Positions 33,573-44,733 are shown, numbered from the stretch's first letter. The stretch is DNA of 64,000 bases from Echria macrotheca (GCA_030411725.1 MU839828.1:124001-188000), one strand, 5' to 3'. The notes: generated by a model from the letters alone, not told the origin. Program-made: numbers and translations.

Positions 33573-33952
33573 GTTTGGATTGGATTTGGAGGTGGACGGT
33601 TACTGAGTAGGCAATTAGATTATTCAGAAACGAAAGCTATCCTATGTCTACCTGGTCCACCGGGACGGGAAGGGGAATGATCGCAGCATCAATCGACAGA
33701 TATATGCAATACAGTACAGTGCTACAGCGTCCCGGCTGAGGTAGAAAGTCAACATACGATAATGTCAGGCCATCCACACACCATCCCCCAAGCATGCCAG
33801 GCTAAGAACGCCACCACGAAGTGTCACACCATCTTTATGTTCGTCACGCACCTACTTTTCTCGAAGAGAGCCCGACCACCTTCCACCAGAAGAATTAACT
33901 CTGAACCGTTCCTGCGATATTTAGTTCCTCTTCATCAAACCCGTCAGCCGAT
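33573..33952. promoter_or_regulatory. Shared divergent promoter region of the CHAT locus
   Basis: A 380-bp gap separates the start codons of two divergently read genes, the helical protein (minus) and the beta-rich protein (plus). Both promoters must lie here or overlap the 5' ends, so joint control is likely. No specific operator was identified. Confidence 0.5.
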
Positions 33953-34903
33953 ATGGACATTTACCGCCTGCGGGAAGGAGTCGAATTCGACCTGGAGACG
34001 GACGACGGGGCCTTCCAGAAGCTCAGCGCAGACTTTGAGCAGGTCGATCATGAGCTTCTCTGCGGAAATTCGGTTGGAGACAAAATCTAGTACGTATAGC
34101 AGGATTTTTTTTTGAAACAGGGAGGAAAGTAAAAGAAAGACAACAACTCCCGATAATAACTTCATCTTCTACCTGGCAGCTGGGACGCCAGATTAAGGGC
34201 CATATACCGCGGAACTTACGCCCGCCCGTGTTCTACAGATAGCGAGACCAAGCCCGCCCTCCTAATGAGCGCGGGCTTTGCGTTCCACGCCGGGACCAAG
34301 CGGCGGTTCAAATCGGCACAAGTCGAGATCGCCTTCTCCCGCTACACCGGCGGCTGTCCCGATGGACAACCAGAACGGCCGCGGATAGTTAGCTTCGGGC
34401 CCAGGTTCGCCACCGGCATCAGCACCCCCTCGACTAGGACCCGGTCTGTTGAACTAGGCCTCACGCCCCCCGAACCGGTATCTTTCCTCAACTTCACGGT
34501 TAGGGACTCGCACGAGGTTGTCTCCACGAACTGCATGCGAATAGTGGGCACCTGTCGCGGCCCGGACAATCGCCTGGTGTGGGACCTCGACGAGAATCCC
34601 ACGGCGGGCCTGGGTATGCGGGGCTTACCGGCTGCGTTCGAGGTCGCCTTCCTTGTCGTGTGCGAGCGCGCGTGTGTCATGTCAGTGCGTGTGCGGGAGG
34701 TCAAGATCGGCTGGGGCGCGTGGGACAGGGAGCGGTACATGTTGCCTGGATATTGGCCCGTCACGTCGTTTGCGCGCGATTTTGTACTGGACCCGGATGA
34801 CGATCGGCATGAGACGCCGCCGGAAGGGATCGTGGGTGATTTCAAGGCTGAGGATGTGGTTATGTTGTTCAAGAATAACAGTGCAGGCCTGATTCCGGCT
34901 TGA
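33953..34903 (+). CDS. Beta-rich protein of unknown function, middle gene of the CHAT locus
   Basis: Exons 33953-34089 and 34180-34903 join across a 90-nt intron (GTACGT..CTGGCAG) to 286 residues. Without the first exon the frame would start only at an internal Met in SAGFAFHAG. The protein alternates short strands: FAFHAGTKRRFKSAQVEIAF, then PRIVSFGPRF, then a W-D-L-x-EN block (VWDLDENPTAG), then FEVAFLVV and VKIGWG. This looks like a beta-sandwich. The pattern F-K-x-A..I-x-F followed by W-x-L/x-EN..G-(I/L)-P recalls a family of uncharacterised fungal proteins. No signal peptide or membrane helix. Lying between a helical protein and a CHAT protease, it could be the protease's substrate or the module's effector; that is inference. 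Confidence 0.75.
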
Positions 34904-35542
34904 CAATGGATCGGTGGGATGAAATTGAGTCTCCCTATATTCCATTGCAGGCCACACTGCGCAGTTAGCTCTCTTTCCGTTTCCATTGATTCATTTCGCT
35001 TTCTCCACCTTGCTTTTGCAGCTTTGGGACTACGCCACCTCCTCCCTGTGTTGTGTGTCATAATGCGCCGGGTTTCTGTGTTTGGTTAGCTGGTATTGAT
35101 GACGGCTGGGTACTATCAAAGAGCAGTCTCTCACACCAGTGACCAAGGGGGGGGGGGGCGGGGATGGCACGATGAAGCATCTCTCCCCGACACATTTTTA
35201 TGTCGAAGGCTTGGATGTAAGCCAATGGTGACAGAGACCGCCACACCGTCCAAAGTGGAATGACTGGCTGCTAGGCTTTCATTATTTTCCCTTTCTAGGT
35301 TATGGCCTGATACTGGCATGTAATATTGAATTTTGGACGAGCAGAAAAATCTATGCGATGGCATGATGATGGCATGTTACAAAGAATGCGGACGAGCAAG
35401 ACAGACAAACAGGTCGATAGGGTCCGGCCCAGGGAGCCGGTTATCCAACGTGACCGTGTGCATCGCATGTCTTTCCCACCGACTCACCTCTTTGATGAAA
35501 AAAAGAAAGGAAAAACTATCCCAACAGTCAAAAGCTAAAAGG
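34904..35542. other. Intergenic
   Basis: About 640 bp before the CHAT gene start. It includes a run of Gs near 35147. The frame upstream of 35543 is open but has no family features, so translation is placed from the later Met. Confidence 0.4.
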
Positions 35543-37414
35543 ATGGAGCAAGACCTGTCAGACTTGTATGGCCAAGCCTGGGCCGTTCGTAACAACTTCA
35601 TCATCAAACCTTTAACTATCTACACCATGGCCCGTGTCGAGCACCGGTTCGCCGTCAAGAAGAGATGCGATCCCGATCCAAGGACCCGCTCCGTTGCGCG
35701 CTCGGGCCTTCGCAACATCCAGGAAGCTTACCAGACGTTCATAGGCAACCTGACGATGGAAGCCGAGTGTCACTTCTTCTGGGCCGAGCTGATCCTTGAC
35801 CAGGCTGACAGCGAAGAGCACTTGAGGTCCCTCGTGCCCTCGGCCGTGCTGCACTACGTTGCGGCACAAGACCTCCTCGACCTGATCCGGCAGGGAATCG
35901 GCCAGAGCCCGGTCCGGTTTGGCGACTGGACGGCGAAGCGTACATTCCACGACGACGAGGACAAGGGGTTAACGCCCAACAACGCCATCACGTGGCTCAC
36001 TCAGACCGACAACCTGCCGGACGCGTGGGAGTGGATCCAGCGGTGGAAAGCGGCCTCGCTGGCAGAGACAGTCGGCCTGCAGTCGCGCAGCCTATCGGGG
36101 AAGCGACTGTTGGCTACGGCGAGGGCAGCCGACCCGGTGGGACACGGAATGCTGGAGGAGCTGGACCGGCTCAGCGAGGACCTCGTCCGCGGCCGTGGTG
36201 CAGGATACGTGTCGCTCGCGGAGAAGCAGGCCGCGTATAACAGGCTACTCTCACGGCTCCGGCAGCGACGCAGTCTGAGGCCCATCCTGTCACTGCGCGG
36301 CCAGCTCCCTCTGCTCAAGGCCGATTATGACGACATGGTCGTGTTTGGGCGGCCTGATGGGCCGGTCACCGTGGATTGGGTTCATCTCGGCCGCGAGCTT
36401 GTGGTGTTCATTAGCAGACCGCGGGGCCGTATTGACTACGTCGACCTGGGTGGGTACGACGCCGCGGTGCGTGGACTTGCCGCCTGTTTTGACACGCCTG
36501 ATCTCGACACGCTGCCCTCGCACGAGATGTTCGGACAATTCGACGCCCTCATAGCCCCGCTGCGACACTACACAGATCCGGGAGAAGTTTTGATCCTAAG
36601 TCCCACGGAAGACCTGCACCGCCTGCCTCTGCACGCTCTCATGTTAGACGGCGAACCGCTCATCGCGCGGAACCCGGTGGTGTACAGCTACAGTGCGTCT
36701 CTGATGGCCGCCTGCGCCATGAGGCGCGAGGCTTCGGCCGGGTATACACTTGGAAAGGTCGTTGTGGTTGGGAATCCGAAAAACGACAGCACGCTCCCAA
36801 TTCCCGGCGTCCGCGGGATGTCGATCGGGGCAAGCATGGACGCATCATGCCGCGCTGTGGCAATGCAGCTGCGGGCAGGTAGTGACTTCATCAGCCCCAT
36901 AGGCGGGATAACCAAGGCGCAGTTCAGCGAAGCAGTCAGCAACGCCGGGATTTTGCACTACCACGGACATGCCAAGCACGCGACCCCCTTCGCCCGGGAG
37001 ACGGGCTTGATGCTCGCGAAGGGCGATATCTTCGAGCCTGAAGATATGTGCGGGCTTACGCTACAGGAGGGCGCGCACGTTACGCTCATCGCATGCAATT
37101 CGGGCAAACAGGACGTGTCGTTCGGCAACGAGCCCCTCGGCATGGCTCCCGCCCTCTTCATCGCCGGAGCCAGCTCGGTGCTGGCCACGCTGTGGCCCAT
37201 TCCAAGCTCGGCGGGGCAGGCCTTCTCAGAGTCTTTTTATAGGGATGGGCTCGGTATCGGCTCTCGAGGAGCTGGCGTCGGCGTCGGCAGGGTGAACCTC
37301 GCACGCGCTACGCAGCGAGCCGTATTATATGTCCGTGGGAGAGAGGGGGGCGGTAACTCGAGCCACTGGGCGTCTTTTGTTCTTCGAGGCTTCCCCGAGA
37401 TTCCTGAAACTTAG
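35543..37414 (+). CDS. CHAT-domain (caspase-like) protease
   Basis: A single exon of 623 residues when started at the MEQDLSDLYG methionine; the frame is open further upstream to an ATG at 35333. Residues 1 to about 320 are helical and TPR-like, with a WEWIQRWKAASLAE block as found just before CHAT domains. The C-terminal CHAT domain has PTEDLHRLPLHAL, the LHYHGH motif with the putative catalytic His at about 474, and VTLIACNSG with the catalytic Cys at about 518. ..LGMAPALFIAGASSVLATLWPI.. follows. All key residues are present, so the protease should be active. CHAT proteases are caspase/separase relatives used in bacterial and fungal conflict systems. Its neighbours here are a beta-rich protein and a helical protein. 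Confidence 0.9.
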   Translation: MEQDLSDLYGQAWAVRNNFIIKPLTIYTMARVEHRFAVKKRCDPDPRTRSVARSGLRNIQEAYQTFIGNLTMEAECHFFWAELILDQADSEEHLRSLVPSAVLHYVAAQDLLDLIRQGIGQSPVRFGDWTAKRTFHDDEDKGLTPNNAITWLTQTDNLPDAWEWIQRWKAASLAETVGLQSRSLSGKRLLATARAADPVGHGMLEELDRLSEDLVRGRGAGYVSLAEKQAAYNRLLSRLRQRRSLRPILSLRGQLPLLKADYDDMVVFGRPDGPVTVDWVHLGRELVVFISRPRGRIDYVDLGGYDAAVRGLAACFDTPDLDTLPSHEMFGQFDALIAPLRHYTDPGEVLILSPTEDLHRLPLHALMLDGEPLIARNPVVYSYSASLMAACAMRREASAGYTLGKVVVVGNPKNDSTLPIPGVRGMSIGASMDASCRAVAMQLRAGSDFISPIGGITKAQFSEAVSNAGILHYHGHAKHATPFARETGLMLAKGDIFEPEDMCGLTLQEGAHVTLIACNSGKQDVSFGNEPLGMAPALFIAGASSVLATLWPIPSSAGQAFSESFYRDGLGIGSRGAGVGVGRVNLARATQRAVLYVRGREGGGNSSHWASFVLRGFPEIPET

Positions 37415-37528
37415 CAGTTACAACCCCAAAACTAAGTACGCCCTATCATATCTTAAACCTTAACAATGAACCTTTTTCTTCAGACCTCAGTAAAATAGTT
37501 GAAAACTGTGAAATTCTTGCTATTTATA

Positions 37529-37555
37529 CCCCCCCCCCCCCCCCCCCAAAAAAAA
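37529..37555. repeat. Homopolymer C19-A8
   Basis: An uninterrupted run of 19 C followed by 8 A, about 115 bp downstream of the CHAT stop codon. Length may be unreliable. Confidence 0.8.
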
Positions 37556-37587
37556 CCCAAAAAGCACAGGGCTGGCTTGGACGCCAT

Positions 37588-38794
37588 TTACCCACGCTCC
37601 GGTCCAGTCCAGCCGCTCCTCTTCAGCCACTCTTCGAACGAGCTCGCAACCAGTCCCAGTTCCTCAGCGGAGCGGTCAACCTCCGGATCCAGAGCCCCAT
37701 AGGCAACCTTGCTCTTTGGAGCAATGGCGGCCCACCGCATCATCTGCCTGGCGTCCTCTCTAAAAGCCGGTCCGACAAATCCAGCCGTCAAATCGGCGAA
37801 CTCTTCAGCGGATGTTGGCGAGTGGACGGCCGGCTGCCCTGTGACCTTCGTGAATGTCTCTGCCATCTCCTGCGGCGTGACCCGGGGGCTCATGACGAGG
37901 TACGTCTTGTCGCGGGTCTGGTCGATGCCCAGGGCGAATACTTCTGTTTTATATAACGGGTATGATTAGAAAAAAATACTTACGTTTTTCCGTCCTCTTG
38001 GGATCGAGATAAATGGGGTGCTGAACTCACTTGCTGCGAAAGCGCCAATGTCATATTCTGGATCTGTCCACTGGGTCACCTGGTCCGACGGAATTGGATA
38101 GCAGAACGTCGCTGCGCCGTCGTCTGCACCATGTAGAAGTCAGAAAGATCGTCAGCTTAGCTTATGTTTCGATGAAAACAATCTCTTTGGGTCATGAGAG
38201 GAAAGGGTCAGATGAGGCGTAGCTCGACATACCGCGGCGTCGGCAATACTGTGGCCATTGCAGATTCGTGTAGAAGAAACCCGGTATGAGACAAGTGACT
38301 CTTCCTGGGAGCTCTTCTCTGGCGATCTTCTCGACGGTATGCTTGTTATTCATGTGGTAGAGCTTGGAAAACTGGCCAGACGTGGCCTGCATCATGTCGG
38401 GCAGGCTGCTGAATACAAAATGCTGAACATTGCATTCCTTGGCGGCGAGAACAAGGTTACGTCCGGCCTCGATCTCGTGCTGCATCTCCTCTTCGTCAAC
38501 TATCTCTTTGTGGGGATGCGACTCGCTGGTGATGGCGAAAACTCCATAGGCGCCGACAAAAGCCTTTCTCAGAGTTTCGATGTCGTACACGTCTGCGACG
38601 ACAAGTTCCAACCGGCCATCTTCGGTTCCCTCTTCGTTCAGGAGCTTCTGGGCCTTGGATGAGCCCGGTTTGCGGGTGCCGGCTCGGACGATCCATGATT
38701 TGGACTTGAGCAATGCCCGAACGACTCCACCCCCTTGGTGTCCTGTGGCTCCAAGGACGACGATGACTTGAGGATGGCTTGAGGATGTCGACAT
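37588..38794 (-). CDS. NmrA-like NAD(P)-binding protein
   Basis: Three exons, 38794-38233, 38123-38031 and 37943-37588, give 336 residues. Exon joins restore family sequence across both introns (GTATGT..GGTGCAG and GTGAGT..AAAACAG). The N-terminus has the Rossmann motif VLGATGHQGGGVV (GxxGxxG, residues about 13-24). It continues with the TRKP loop that favours NADP(H), the VVADVYD strand, and an HFVFSSLPDM block typical of NmrA/HSCARG atypical short-chain dehydrogenases. Such proteins act as redox-sensing regulators or as reductases; the catalytic Tyr-x3-Lys is not evident. Cytosolic. A role in nitrogen regulation should not be assumed. Confidence 0.9.
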
Positions 38795-39238
38795 GTTTAA
38801 GACAAGACTAGTAACGCAGCGGTATTAGAATCGAGATGAGAATGTAGATCCGAAGTGCCAGATAAGGGGTCTGCTAGGGAATAATCCGAGTATTTGAGGG
38901 ACGAGATCGAAATCGACCAGAGGAGCAAGTGCTATCGTTTTCTATATCTAATTTACGGCTTAATAATTAGAAACACCACTGCTCGGCGCGATTACAAATC
39001 AACGTACCCCCACACTATCTGCGGTTGTCCCTTCCTGGCGCCAGGTTTCTGCAGCGATGCCCGTGACCTCCCTTACAATCGAGGACCCCTTTTAAGCTCA
39101 CCCCCTCCTTTTTGGTACACTGTCCTGTGCACCTCTGCTGCTCAGCTTTGTGCCCATGTCTTTCTAGCTATCATCTTTGCTGAGAAGTTCCGATCTATTT
39201 ACCTACAATAAAGCTACCTATCAAGTAAAATGCGGCTA
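38795..39238. other. Intergenic
   Basis: About 440 bp between two minus-strand genes. No gene or element recognised. Confidence 0.45.
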
Positions 39239-40772
39239 CTATGAGACATGAAGCAATAGGACCTGGCTTTTTACTTCGGCCAAGCGTGTCTCAAAGGAGC
39301 TGATCCAGGGCATCTGCCGTACACGCACCATGACCTCGCTCCATTCTTTTCCGTTTAATCGATGCATATCTTCTGCAATCAGGCTTACAGCAGCTTCTCG
39401 TTCGCTTGATCCGTGGCAAGACGCAATACCACAGAGAACGCTCAGCCAGAGTCTCACGGACAGGAGGTCATCCGAAGCACTCGAGCCCGTGTTTGCCGCC
39501 CAGCTAGACTCCCCACTGAGCATGCCCAGCAACTCTGGTACGTATGCCATGGGAGAGCCGGGCCATGATCGACACATGCGTTTCACCCAGATAATCCAAA
39601 CGATGACCCCCAGCCGTATGGATTCCAATGTCTGATCCAAGTGAGCAGAGAATCCAGTAGTTCGCCCTGCGCTGTCAAACAAACGATGTGCCAGGGGGTT
39701 TATCCATAACCCCAGAAAGATCTCATCATCCCACAAGGCGTTCCCTCTCGCAGCCAGCTCTGATTCGATGGTGATGGCTACTTCGCTCAAGCCGGCTACG
39801 CAAGCCGGGATGTGAGTCAAATGTACCCCAACGTCAGCTTCGGCAGCAAGAATTCTCGAGACCGGTATCGGTAAGCCCTCTGATGGGTCAGTGTGGAACA
39901 TTGCCGGAGTGAGATCGAGGGGCAGCGAGTATCGTGGGCTCGTGTTGAACAGCAAGCATATCGCGACGTCGACCCTTGGACCTGGATGTTAGCTATTAAC
40001 AATCAAAGGACCAATCCGATTAGCCGTACCAGAAAATCATCAACCTCAGCTCATTGTTATCCTTCTGAGACTGCGTCTCGCCCCTGGCAGCAATCAAGCC
40101 CACAAGGCCTTCCAAATGAACACGTGCTTGATCAAACTCGAGGCTCAAGAGCTGGGGAACAATCATCAGTGACAGTCAAAGTGACGAAACAAGCCCATGC
40201 ATCCCACTTACATTGTAACAAATGGCTGCCAGGACGGCGTAAATGACACGATCCGCTGTCGCCAGATCCAAGCTGGTATTAGCCAAAGTCGCCTCTATGC
40301 ACGAAATCGTCCCCAGGGAGCGCTCTAATGCCAGGACTCTGATCTTCGCAGATGACCGGTGGTAGATCCCCTTGAGCACGGATGGGTCGGAGAAGACGGC
40401 CCTGAAGTGGCGGAGAAATGCAGACGACGTGAAAGCAAACGGGAACAAGAAACCCTCGGACGTCAATGCATCTGCATTGCAGAGCAGTCTTTTGCCCTCG
40501 GCAGCCAGTAAAGAGAGACCGTACGCCGCGAAGGTGTCCATTTGCCACTGCTGTTCCAGGACGCTGAGGGGATCCTGGTTCCAGAATGGCGGCAACGGAG
40601 ACCCGATTTCGATGACGAACTGGGGATTTTGCTGGGGCTTGCGTCGTGATATTCCGATGTCTTCCATGATATGGCGACGGATCTTATTCATGGTGGCCTT
40701 ATCACGACGGCGAACACCTGTCGGTTCGGTCGAGTGCACCCAGAGGAGTCGTTGCTGCTTGGAGGGGCTCAT
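39239..40772 (-). CDS. Fungal_trans_2 (DUF3468)-like transcription factor domain protein
   Basis: Exons 40772-40212, 40151-40030 and 39974-39239 join to 472 residues. Introns open GTAAGT and GTACGG; the third exon uses the CCAAG acceptor, which restores MIFWVDVAICLL. The start is placed at MSPSKQQRLLWVHST. The basic stretch RRRDKATMNKIRRH at about 20-35 and the all-helical remainder resemble the tachykinin-like/Fungal_trans_2 proteins of ascomycetes, which have lost the Zn2Cys6 DNA-binding domain. No zinc cluster is present here. A regulatory role is the family assumption; direct DNA binding is doubtful. Confidence 0.78.
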
Positions 40773-41511
40773 GGTAGTGGTATGGCGCTCGGAGTGACAA
40801 GGGGTATGGGAGGCAAAGGCCGGAGGAAAGCAGGGAGAGGGAGAAAAAAAGAGACCTACCGCATGAGATTGCTTCTCGGTGTTCCGGATGACCAAGTCCT
40901 CCCGATTGTCTCCACACCACCTCGGCGCCGAATCCTTCCGAGGGGTGTGTTGTTGGGGCTTTGCCTAATTCGGCAGTAGGTCCCTGGCATCTTGCAGGAC
41001 GACCACATACTTTTAAACGCAGGCTGATATCACTCGCCAAGGTAAACGACCTGGACTAATGGCAAGCTGCCTGTCGATCCACGATTCCACGAGCCTCTAG
41101 ATCAACGCCTTCCTCGTGATCTTACAGCAAAGCTGAGAAGCCGGTGGATTTTTGGCCTCGAGTCATTCACTTTCCTTATCGGGCATCAGGTCCCTGGGCT
41201 GTTACAGCAACTTAGACTGAGGCTTTTGCCTTGTCTCGTACGGAGACATCAATCCGTCACCAGATACTCAGGACTTGCTCGGCCCGGCTCTTCGCGTCCA
41301 ACCCTTCCATTATTAATTGCGAATTTGTCAGATTGCAAGCAAGCTTTCTGCCGAGACTTGGAATATCTTGACACATTATCAAGCAGGACGTATGATGTTT
41401 GGAGTATTTATGTTCGTAGTTCTGGCACTCGGTAATTCTCATTGAAACTTCCTAGTGCTAAATATCTGTTACATCGATTGCACTAAAGCGAGCGAGCCGG
41501 TATCATTCAAG
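40773..41511. other. Intergenic, divergent promoters
   Basis: Holds the promoters of the minus-strand Fungal_trans_2-like gene and the plus-strand GST gene. No further feature recognised. Confidence 0.45.
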
Positions 41512-42528
41512 ATGGCGACCAAGACCAACATCACTGCGTACAGCGAGGGCACGCCGAATGGGTTGAAAATCCACATCGCTCTGGAGGAGCTTGGGCTTGA
41601 GTATAAGGTACAGACGTGCAACAATTTCTCCTCTCCCCGCCCAGTGACAAACTTGAACCTGACATCCCATACAGCTGGTACCAATCGATATATTCAAGCA
41701 CGAGCAAAAGGAGCCGTGGTTTACGGAGATCAACCCCAATGGTCGTATCCCAGCCATCACCGACCAAACAGCCGACGGCGTGGAGCTCAAGATCTTCGAG
41801 TCGGGCGCAATACTGGAGTACCTGGTGGCGACATACGACAACGACCACCTGATTTCCTATCCCTACGGGACCAAGGAGCATTGGGAGACAATTAGCTGGG
41901 TAGGGGATCGAGATCCTAACAGGCCTGGTTTTTCTGGGTGATATCCCTGCGGCTGACTCTTCCGTAGCTGATGTGGCAGATGGGTGGCGTTGGACCCATG
42001 ATGGGCCAGTCTAACTTCTTCACTCGTACGTGAGAGAACACCGCCGAAGGTCGAGAACCACCCCTCTGACGTTTTCCCACAGGTTCCGCGGTAGGAGTCC
42101 ACCAGTATTCGATCGACCGTTTCGTCAACGAGAGCCGCCGCCTGCTTCGGGTTCTAGATGGCCATCTAGAGAAGAAAGGATCCAGTTTCGTGGTCGGCGA
42201 TCGTCTCACCATCGCCGATATCGCCATTTGGCCGTGGGTTTCTGCGACCAGTACGTTCTTGACCAATACGCATACCTGCGCTAGCATGAATATCTCCATT
42301 GACCGGACATTAGGGTTTTCTGGATTACGCTCTATCGAAGAGTTCCCACACGTTTCCAAGTGGTTCTGGGGACTGCTTGAGCGTCCGGGATTCCAAAAGG
42401 GGGCCAATATTCCGGGGCCGAATAAGTACCTCGCCGCCAACGAGATGACGGATGAGGAGATGAACAAGATTTCTGAGCCCACTGTGAAATGGATCGCGGA
42501 AAGCATGAAGAGGAATGCTGAAGCCTGA
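41512..42528 (+). CDS. Glutathione S-transferase, Ure2/YfcG-like
   Basis: Five exons, 41512-41607, 41675-41899, 41968-42025, 42083-42250 and 42314-42528, give 253 residues in one frame. The thioredoxin-like N-terminal domain shows YSEGTPNGLKIHIALEELG, with the cis-Pro block NPNGRIPAI and the ESGAILEYL motif that contacts glutathione. The helical C-terminal domain includes FVVGDRLTIADIAIWPW, the conserved GST N-capping box. No catalytic Cys or Ser is obvious near the start; the Asn/Thr-Pro-Asn pattern (GTPNG) fits the nucleophile-poor Ure2/YfcG group, which reduces disulfides. Cytosolic detoxification or redox role. Confidence 0.92.
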
Positions 42529-43646
42529 TTTCTAAGGGGGTAGCAGAACAGGGGTGGCCAACTTAGTCGATCGCTATTCAACATCCAGTTCAAGGGCGCC
42601 GCAGTTTCCTTCTTCCGCTAGCGTGAATTCTTGAGTGATTGTGTTGAAGTGTCTATTCTGTCTCTCTCTGGCTCTCTAGCTTCAAGCCAGAGAAGGTGCA
42701 GCTATACAGAGCTAACAAGACTTCCTTGCCTGCGCCGTATTCTGCCAATATGAGTCCTCACATTTGACACATGCCTTACTCCCGGGTCTCCGGCTCCTCT
42801 CGCTTTCATTCGTCGCCCGGTAGAGGTTCCAAAGTGAGGAATTTGGTCATGGTGTGTGTTGAGTGTTAGCAGGTCTGGAGTGCCGGAAATGAGATGATGA
42901 GTTTCGGAAATGGGGCACATCTAAACCGGAAAAACCAAACACCTATAATCCCTTCAAAAATAATAGTATTTTAAAATGCCAGGGCCAAGGTTAAGTCCAC
43001 TATAACAGATATCGACAAAACGGCATCCCTTAGCACTGTTCTAGAGACGCTATTCCCAGACATCGAGGGGGTATCTTACAGGAACGGGCTTTGGCTTCAG
43101 TCCATCGAAGAGGAGTGCGTAGGTAGAAAATATGCCCTAGGCTGGCACAAGTTCGTAATAACGGGTTGTGTGCCCCATCACTGCTCTGCCCCAGGTATGC
43201 TCCGAACGTGAATGCTTTTTTTTTTTTTTTCGCGTTTTAGTCTTCCGGATTAGGCAATCGTCGTTCAGAGTCAGGGGCTACTAATTCGAGAAGACAAGAA
43301 ATCTTCACAACGGCAATTTTCGACGCGTATATAATACCCGTAGCTGATATATATATCATTGGTTTATCGCATCGTGAGATACGCGCTGAGATACCTACCT
43401 ACCTAGGTATGGAATACCTGTGCGCTATCGACACCCCCTGAGGGTCTTATAACGGATGCACTTTTCCTTGAGGTTTTAAAAAACGAAGTAGGTCCTGAAG
43501 TTCGCATGCAACCCACAGCCATATCAAACTTGGGCGTAGGACACAGAGGCTACATCCAGATTATTATTACCGTGCAGCAAATGGTGCTGCTCTGCTAAAC
43601 TCCAGGTAGTTACAGTATATGCCCAGCAACAACATCCCTATAGACC
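42529..43646. other. Intergenic with one coding-like relic
   Basis: About 1.1 kb without a complete gene. A 78-codon open stretch (42975-43211) reads like protein but lacks a start. A T15 run lies at 43216-43230 and TACCTACCTACCTAGG at about 43392. Confidence 0.45.
42975..43211 (+). pseudogene. Coding-like relic, no start codon
   Basis: An open frame of 78 codons between stops, with protein-like composition (for example SLSTVLETLFPDIEG, then GLWLQSIEEEC and ALGWHKFVITGC). The only Met is four codons from the end, and no clear acceptor precedes it. I do not recognise the family. It could be the tail of a decayed gene or transposon. Confidence 0.3.
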
Positions 43647-44204
43647 CTACAGACCCCAGGCCGCCACCGCAGCGATGCCGAGGATGGGCACGGCAGCGTA
43701 AGCGGGGCCGTTCAAGTTGGCGGCGCCGGCGGTAACAGGAGCAGACGGGCTGTTCGTGGCGATGCTCGTGGTAGCCGTCACCTTCGGGCCGTCGCAGTGC
43801 CAGTGGTCGCCGTGCGGCTCGCAGCCGATGGACTCGGTCGGGCTGGGAGCGAGGGACCCTGAGCCGGCCGCGTCGTGGTCGTCGTGGTCGTCGTGGTCAT
43901 CGTGGTCATCATGGTCATGGTCTGCAGTGGTGGTGGTGGTGGCCGACGGTGGCATCGTAGTCACCGGGCTGACGGGTGTGGTTGACGGGCTGTCGGTTGT
44001 GGCTGCCGGGGCAGGGCCTTCGCAGTGCCTGGGATGGGACTGGGTCAGATGGAAACGAAAGAAAAGGGGCAAGAGGGCATCTTACCAGTGGTCATCGTGG
44101 GGCACGCAGCCGATGGATTCCGTAGGCGACGGCGCCAGGGTCTGACCCAGGGCGGGAATGGCCTGGAGCAGGCCGAGGAAGACGAGAGCAGCAAAGGACT
44201 TCAT
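43647..44204 (-). CDS. His/Asp-rich GPI-type surface protein with two HWHC repeats
   Basis: Exons 44204-44086 and 44028-43647 give 166 residues; the 57-nt intron (GTAAGA..CATCCCAG) splits the first HWHC motif. Residues 1-20 are a signal peptide and the last 20 are hydrophobic, as in GPI-anchored proteins. The 23-residue unit LAPSPTESIGC-x-PH-x-DHWHC-x-GP occurs twice, at about 23-45 and 99-121, separated by a Thr/Pro-rich stretch and a His/Asp tract (DHDHDDHDDHDDHD, about 76-92). Paired Cys, His and Asp point to metal binding outside the cell, plausibly zinc. The ZIP transporter gene lies directly upstream on the same strand, 530 bp away. A zinc-capture role is inferred from this context. Confidence 0.85.
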
Positions 44205-44733
44205 GTTGGCTGAGGGCACTTGGGGGTTTACTGGTTAACCTAGGTATTTTGGTCTTGAGTCTCGGGGGAGAGCATTTCTTTTAGAGATTTACACAAAGAT
44301 GAATGGATTGCCCAGTAGGGACGACGGGACGGCTCTCCACAGGACTGGGTGGGGAGGAACACCCAGCTGCCTGGTTGAGTGACTTGAGTCGCTCGAATGC
44401 ATGCAACGCAGCCGTGCCAAGTCGTGTGGTTCCCCACTGTGTGACCATCAAGGTTCTCCAGAGTAATCTGCTCAACTTGCCGCCCCCAACCCCCTTCCCC
44501 CTCTCCCCCCCAAACCCCGATATAACTCCTCGGAGTGACAAGAAAAACAATAGTCACATTAGTCCCAACAGAGGCGGTCCCGGCTCCACGACTAGGGCTT
44601 GGTGTGCGTTCGAGTCATATCAGAACAAATCCTGATGTGTACATTTAGAGTAATTATCTCGTAGGCGAACCACGCTCTACCAATCAGCTATGGAAACAAT
44701 CCAGCGCGTTGCAATGCCTTGAGCAGCCCTGGT
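44205..44733. other. Gap between ZIP transporter and surface protein
   Basis: About 530 bp holding the 3' end of the ZIP transcript and the promoter of the surface protein. If zinc-responsive sites exist they should lie here; none was identified by eye. Confidence 0.4.

Noticed and set aside
33953..34903. Beta-rich protein as a gasdermin
   Set aside because: Size and position beside a protease would fit, but I see no gasdermin-specific motif, so the name is not applied. The locus is still reported as a candidate protease module.
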